DNA from: Flavobacterium sp.
GTDB taxonomy: Bacteria; Bacteroidota; Bacteroidia; Flavobacteriales; Flavobacteriaceae
Assembly: GCA_014378065.1 (NCBI GenBank)
Contig: JACMOK010000071.1
Location: forward strand, 49,099 to 113,098
DNA length: 64,000 nt
Reading direction: 5' to 3'
The notes under the pieces: generated by a model
The model's input: the letters and a program-made list of their open reading frames with translations, nothing else
Databases searched by the model: none
What the model was told of the DNA's origin: nothing
Made by a program: the position numbers and the translations under genes
Shown here: piece by piece, positions 62,757 through 64,000 of the stretch
Layout of the letters: each line of letters opens with the position of its first letter
Position numbering within the stretch: position 1 is the first letter of the stretch

Positions 62757-63428
62757 TTACATCTTGCGCTCTTTCCAGAGAAATTTCCCAAGATCAATTA
62801 AATTTATTAGTGGTCTTGTGTTTAATAAGTCGACTACCGTGTTCACCGATTTTTCAATAGCAATATCTGTTTTCTCAAAACCCTTCGAACCATCTTCGAG
62901 CCAAAACTTGAGAAGAAGCAAAAACTGGATCCACGCCCCCTCTGCAAACAAGGGTTTTGTGATTTTGTTAATTTGAGCGATTTGATTTGCTTCATTATCA
63001 TCTATGATTTCTTCAATGAAATTTTTAAATCGACGTCTAAATTGCTTTAAGTCCTTCAAATTTTTGAGACCCTGATGATTTTCTTTTAATGTGAAAGTCA
63101 CATAACTTCTGTTTAGAGTCAGAATTTCAAACATGGTAAAAAACAAAGTCAATAATTTATTTTTGTCAGAGTAAGTACTGTAGGCCTCTTCCTTTTCAAT
63201 ATTACTGGTCGCGTTTTCAAAAAACTTTAACCATATAATCTGTTTGATACTGTCAAATGAACCAAAAAAAGAATAGAAGTCTGATTCCTCAATCTCATTT
63301 TCTTTGCAAAACCGATATACATTTGGCGAGCCGTGCTCAGTCTTCAACATATAATCCATGTACAAAGCAATTATTTGATCTTCATCTATCAATTTCTTTT
63401 TCGAAGTTTCTCTCTTTGTTGCTGCCAT
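62757..63428 (-). CDS. TetR family transcriptional regulator
   Basis: A 223-residue repressor-type regulator. The N-terminal ~65 residues hold a helix-turn-helix ('SPNVYRFCKENEIEESDFYSF' region, with 'FFGSFDSIKQIIW' the typical end of the TetR DNA-binding domain). The remaining ~150 residues are an all-helical ligand/dimer domain. It starts with the basic 'MAATKRETSKKK'. It precedes the AarF kinase gene and probably controls both. Two GTTTAA(A)C sites sit at its promoter. The ligand is unknown, possibly a lipid or quinone-like signal given the partner. Confidence 0.85.
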   Translation of the reverse strand: MAATKRETSKKKLIDEDQIIALYMDYMLKTEHGSPNVYRFCKENEIEESDFYSFFGSFDSIKQIIWLKFFENATSNIEKEEAYSTYSDKNKLLTLFFTMFEILTLNRSYVTFTLKENHQGLKNLKDLKQFRRRFKNFIEEIIDDNEANQIAQINKITKPLFAEGAWIQFLLLLKFWLEDGSKGFEKTDIAIEKSVNTVVDLLNTRPLINLIDLGKFLWKERKM

Positions 63429-63451
63429 AATGGGAAGTGTTATTCTTTTTG

Positions 63452-63493
63452 TAAAGATACTGTTTGTTTAACGAAGTAAGCAAATGTTTAAAC
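63452..63493 (-). promoter_or_regulatory. tetR-aarF promoter with possible operator
   Basis: On the minus strand: TTG (63481-63483), 21-base spacer, TATCTTTA (63452-63459), one mismatch from the consensus. GTTTAAC (63466-63472) lies in the spacer and the 8-base palindrome GTTTAAAC (63486-63493) just upstream, 20 bases apart, a spacing that suits a dimeric TetR repressor. Confidence 0.5.
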
Positions 63494-63529
63494 AGAATAT
63501 TGTGTTAAATTATAAAACTTTAAAAAAAT

Positions 63530-63567
63530 AAGTAAAAAAAAAGCTGTTTCAATTGAAACAGCTCTTC
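63530..63567 (-). terminator. Terminator of the OmpA-family gene
   Basis: A perfect 22-base palindrome (agctgtttcaa / ttgaaacagct, 63542-63563) is followed on the minus strand by a run of T. It lies just after the stop of the OmpA-family gene. Confidence 0.9.
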
Positions 63568-63588
63568 AGTATTGTACAGTGTTGACGC

Positions 63589-64000
63589 CTATTTTCCGTC
63601 TTGTGCATCTTTAACCATTTTTTCATTGGCCGTAATTGCAAATTCAACGCGACGATTTTGTGTTCTTCCCGCAGGACTGTCATTAGTTGCAATTGGGTCA
63701 GCAATACCCAAACCGGTTGTTGTAAATCTAGAGGCCAAAATTCCTTTGCTTGCTAAATATACTTTAACAGAAGCGGCCCTCTGGCTAGATAAGTTAAGAT
63801 TATATTCCGGCGTTCCGGTGCTGTCAGTGTAACCATAAATTACAATATTAGTATCAGGATATTCGCCAAAGACTTTGACTAATTTATCTAAATTGGCTTT
63901 TGCGCCAGAGGTTAACGTTGACTTGTTAGTATCAAAACGAACAGAATTCTCACCCAGTACTAATTTAATGCCTTCTCCTACTCGAACCACTTCAGCACCA
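63589..64000 (-). CDS. OmpA family protein, C-terminal part (5' truncated)
   Basis: The frame is open to the window edge, so the N-terminus is missing; the GTG at 63990 is not the real start. The visible ~137 residues are an OmpA-C peptidoglycan-binding domain: 'VRFDTNKSTLTSGAKANLDKL', 'YGYTDSTGTPEYNLNLSSQRA', 'VKVYLASKGI', 'GLGIADPIATNDSPAGRTQN' with 'RRVEFAI'. The key Asp and Arg residues that bind diaminopimelate are present ('GYTDSTG', 'NRRVEF'). In flavobacteria such proteins often carry a Gly-zipper lipoprotein N-terminus; this cannot be seen here. Confidence 0.9.
   Translation of the reverse strand, partial: GAEVVRVGEGIKLVLGENSVRFDTNKSTLTSGAKANLDKLVKVFGEYPDTNIVIYGYTDSTGTPEYNLNLSSQRAASVKVYLASKGILASRFTTTGLGIADPIATNDSPAGRTQNRRVEFAITANEKMVKDAQDGK

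Overview
The window looks like chromosome of a Flavobacterium-like bacterium (Bacteroidota, Flavobacteriia). The evidence is an AT-rich sequence with long A/T runs between genes, start sites mostly without Shine-Dalgarno sequences, many upstream copies of the Bacteroidota -7 element TAnnTTTG (best with TTG 19-21 bases upstream), several secreted proteins with type IX secretion (T9SS) sorting domains of types A and B, and lineage-typical families (DUF2807/PspC cluster, DUF6929-like, DUF4870, TPR hybrid histidine kinase). No prophage, insertion sequence, CRISPR array or antibiotic-type gene cluster was seen. Most of the window is vertically inherited core genome.

Layout. 0-3.3 kb: tail of a T9SS cargo, a small outer-membrane barrel, PPK2 polyphosphate kinase, a DUF6929-like protein. 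3.3-9.5 kb, minus strand: ABC-F protein, DUF2007, a one-domain DEAD-like ATPase, an NtrC-like regulator without HTH, and a NatAB-like ABC exporter. 9.6-13.2 kb: grpE-dnaJ chaperone operon, TIGR01777 epimerase, DUF4442. 13.3-19.5 kb, plus strand: DUF4870, three DUF2807 adhesin-like proteins, PadR, PspC and a transglutaminase-like protein. 19.6-22.9 kb: trxB, tRNA-Pro, glycosyltransferase, sigma factor. 23-31 kb: TonB, PhnA-like, MFS, GT-C membrane protein, lipA, gap, hybrid kinase. 31.1-37.8 kb: purine nucleoside phosphorylase, lpxK, secreted protein, Nif3-like, CdsZ-like coiled coil, hydrolase, rluF. 37.8-38.4 kb: decayed remnants of secreted-protein genes. 38.4-43.6 kb: folD, ffh, small lipoproteins, argS. 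43.8-61.3 kb: a surface-protein region with a 1527-residue T9SS type B protein, fabH-like gene, an Asp-box protein, an orphan ABC ATPase, and two paralogous YadA-head/C1q-like fibre proteins flanking a 1406-residue adhesin-like mosaic. 61.4-64 kb: AarF/UbiB kinase with TetR regulator, and the end of an OmpA-family protein.

The most interesting parts are: (i) the pair of secreted fibre-like proteins (about 8 and 24 copies of a ~15-residue NTAxG repeat, then a C1q-like end) with the giant modular protein between them, which shares upstream sequence motifs with the larger fibre gene; (ii) the PadR-PspC-DUF2807 cluster; (iii) a family of ~80-base hairpin-forming dispersed repeats with three copies in intergenic gaps; (iv) several proteins that keep the family fold but have lost key residues (CdsZ-like without zinc cysteines, DnaJ with half a zinc finger, NtrC-like protein with GAFTSA and no HTH, DEAD-like protein with DDAD and no second domain). 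All functional statements are read from sequence and family memory; no database search or structure prediction was run.
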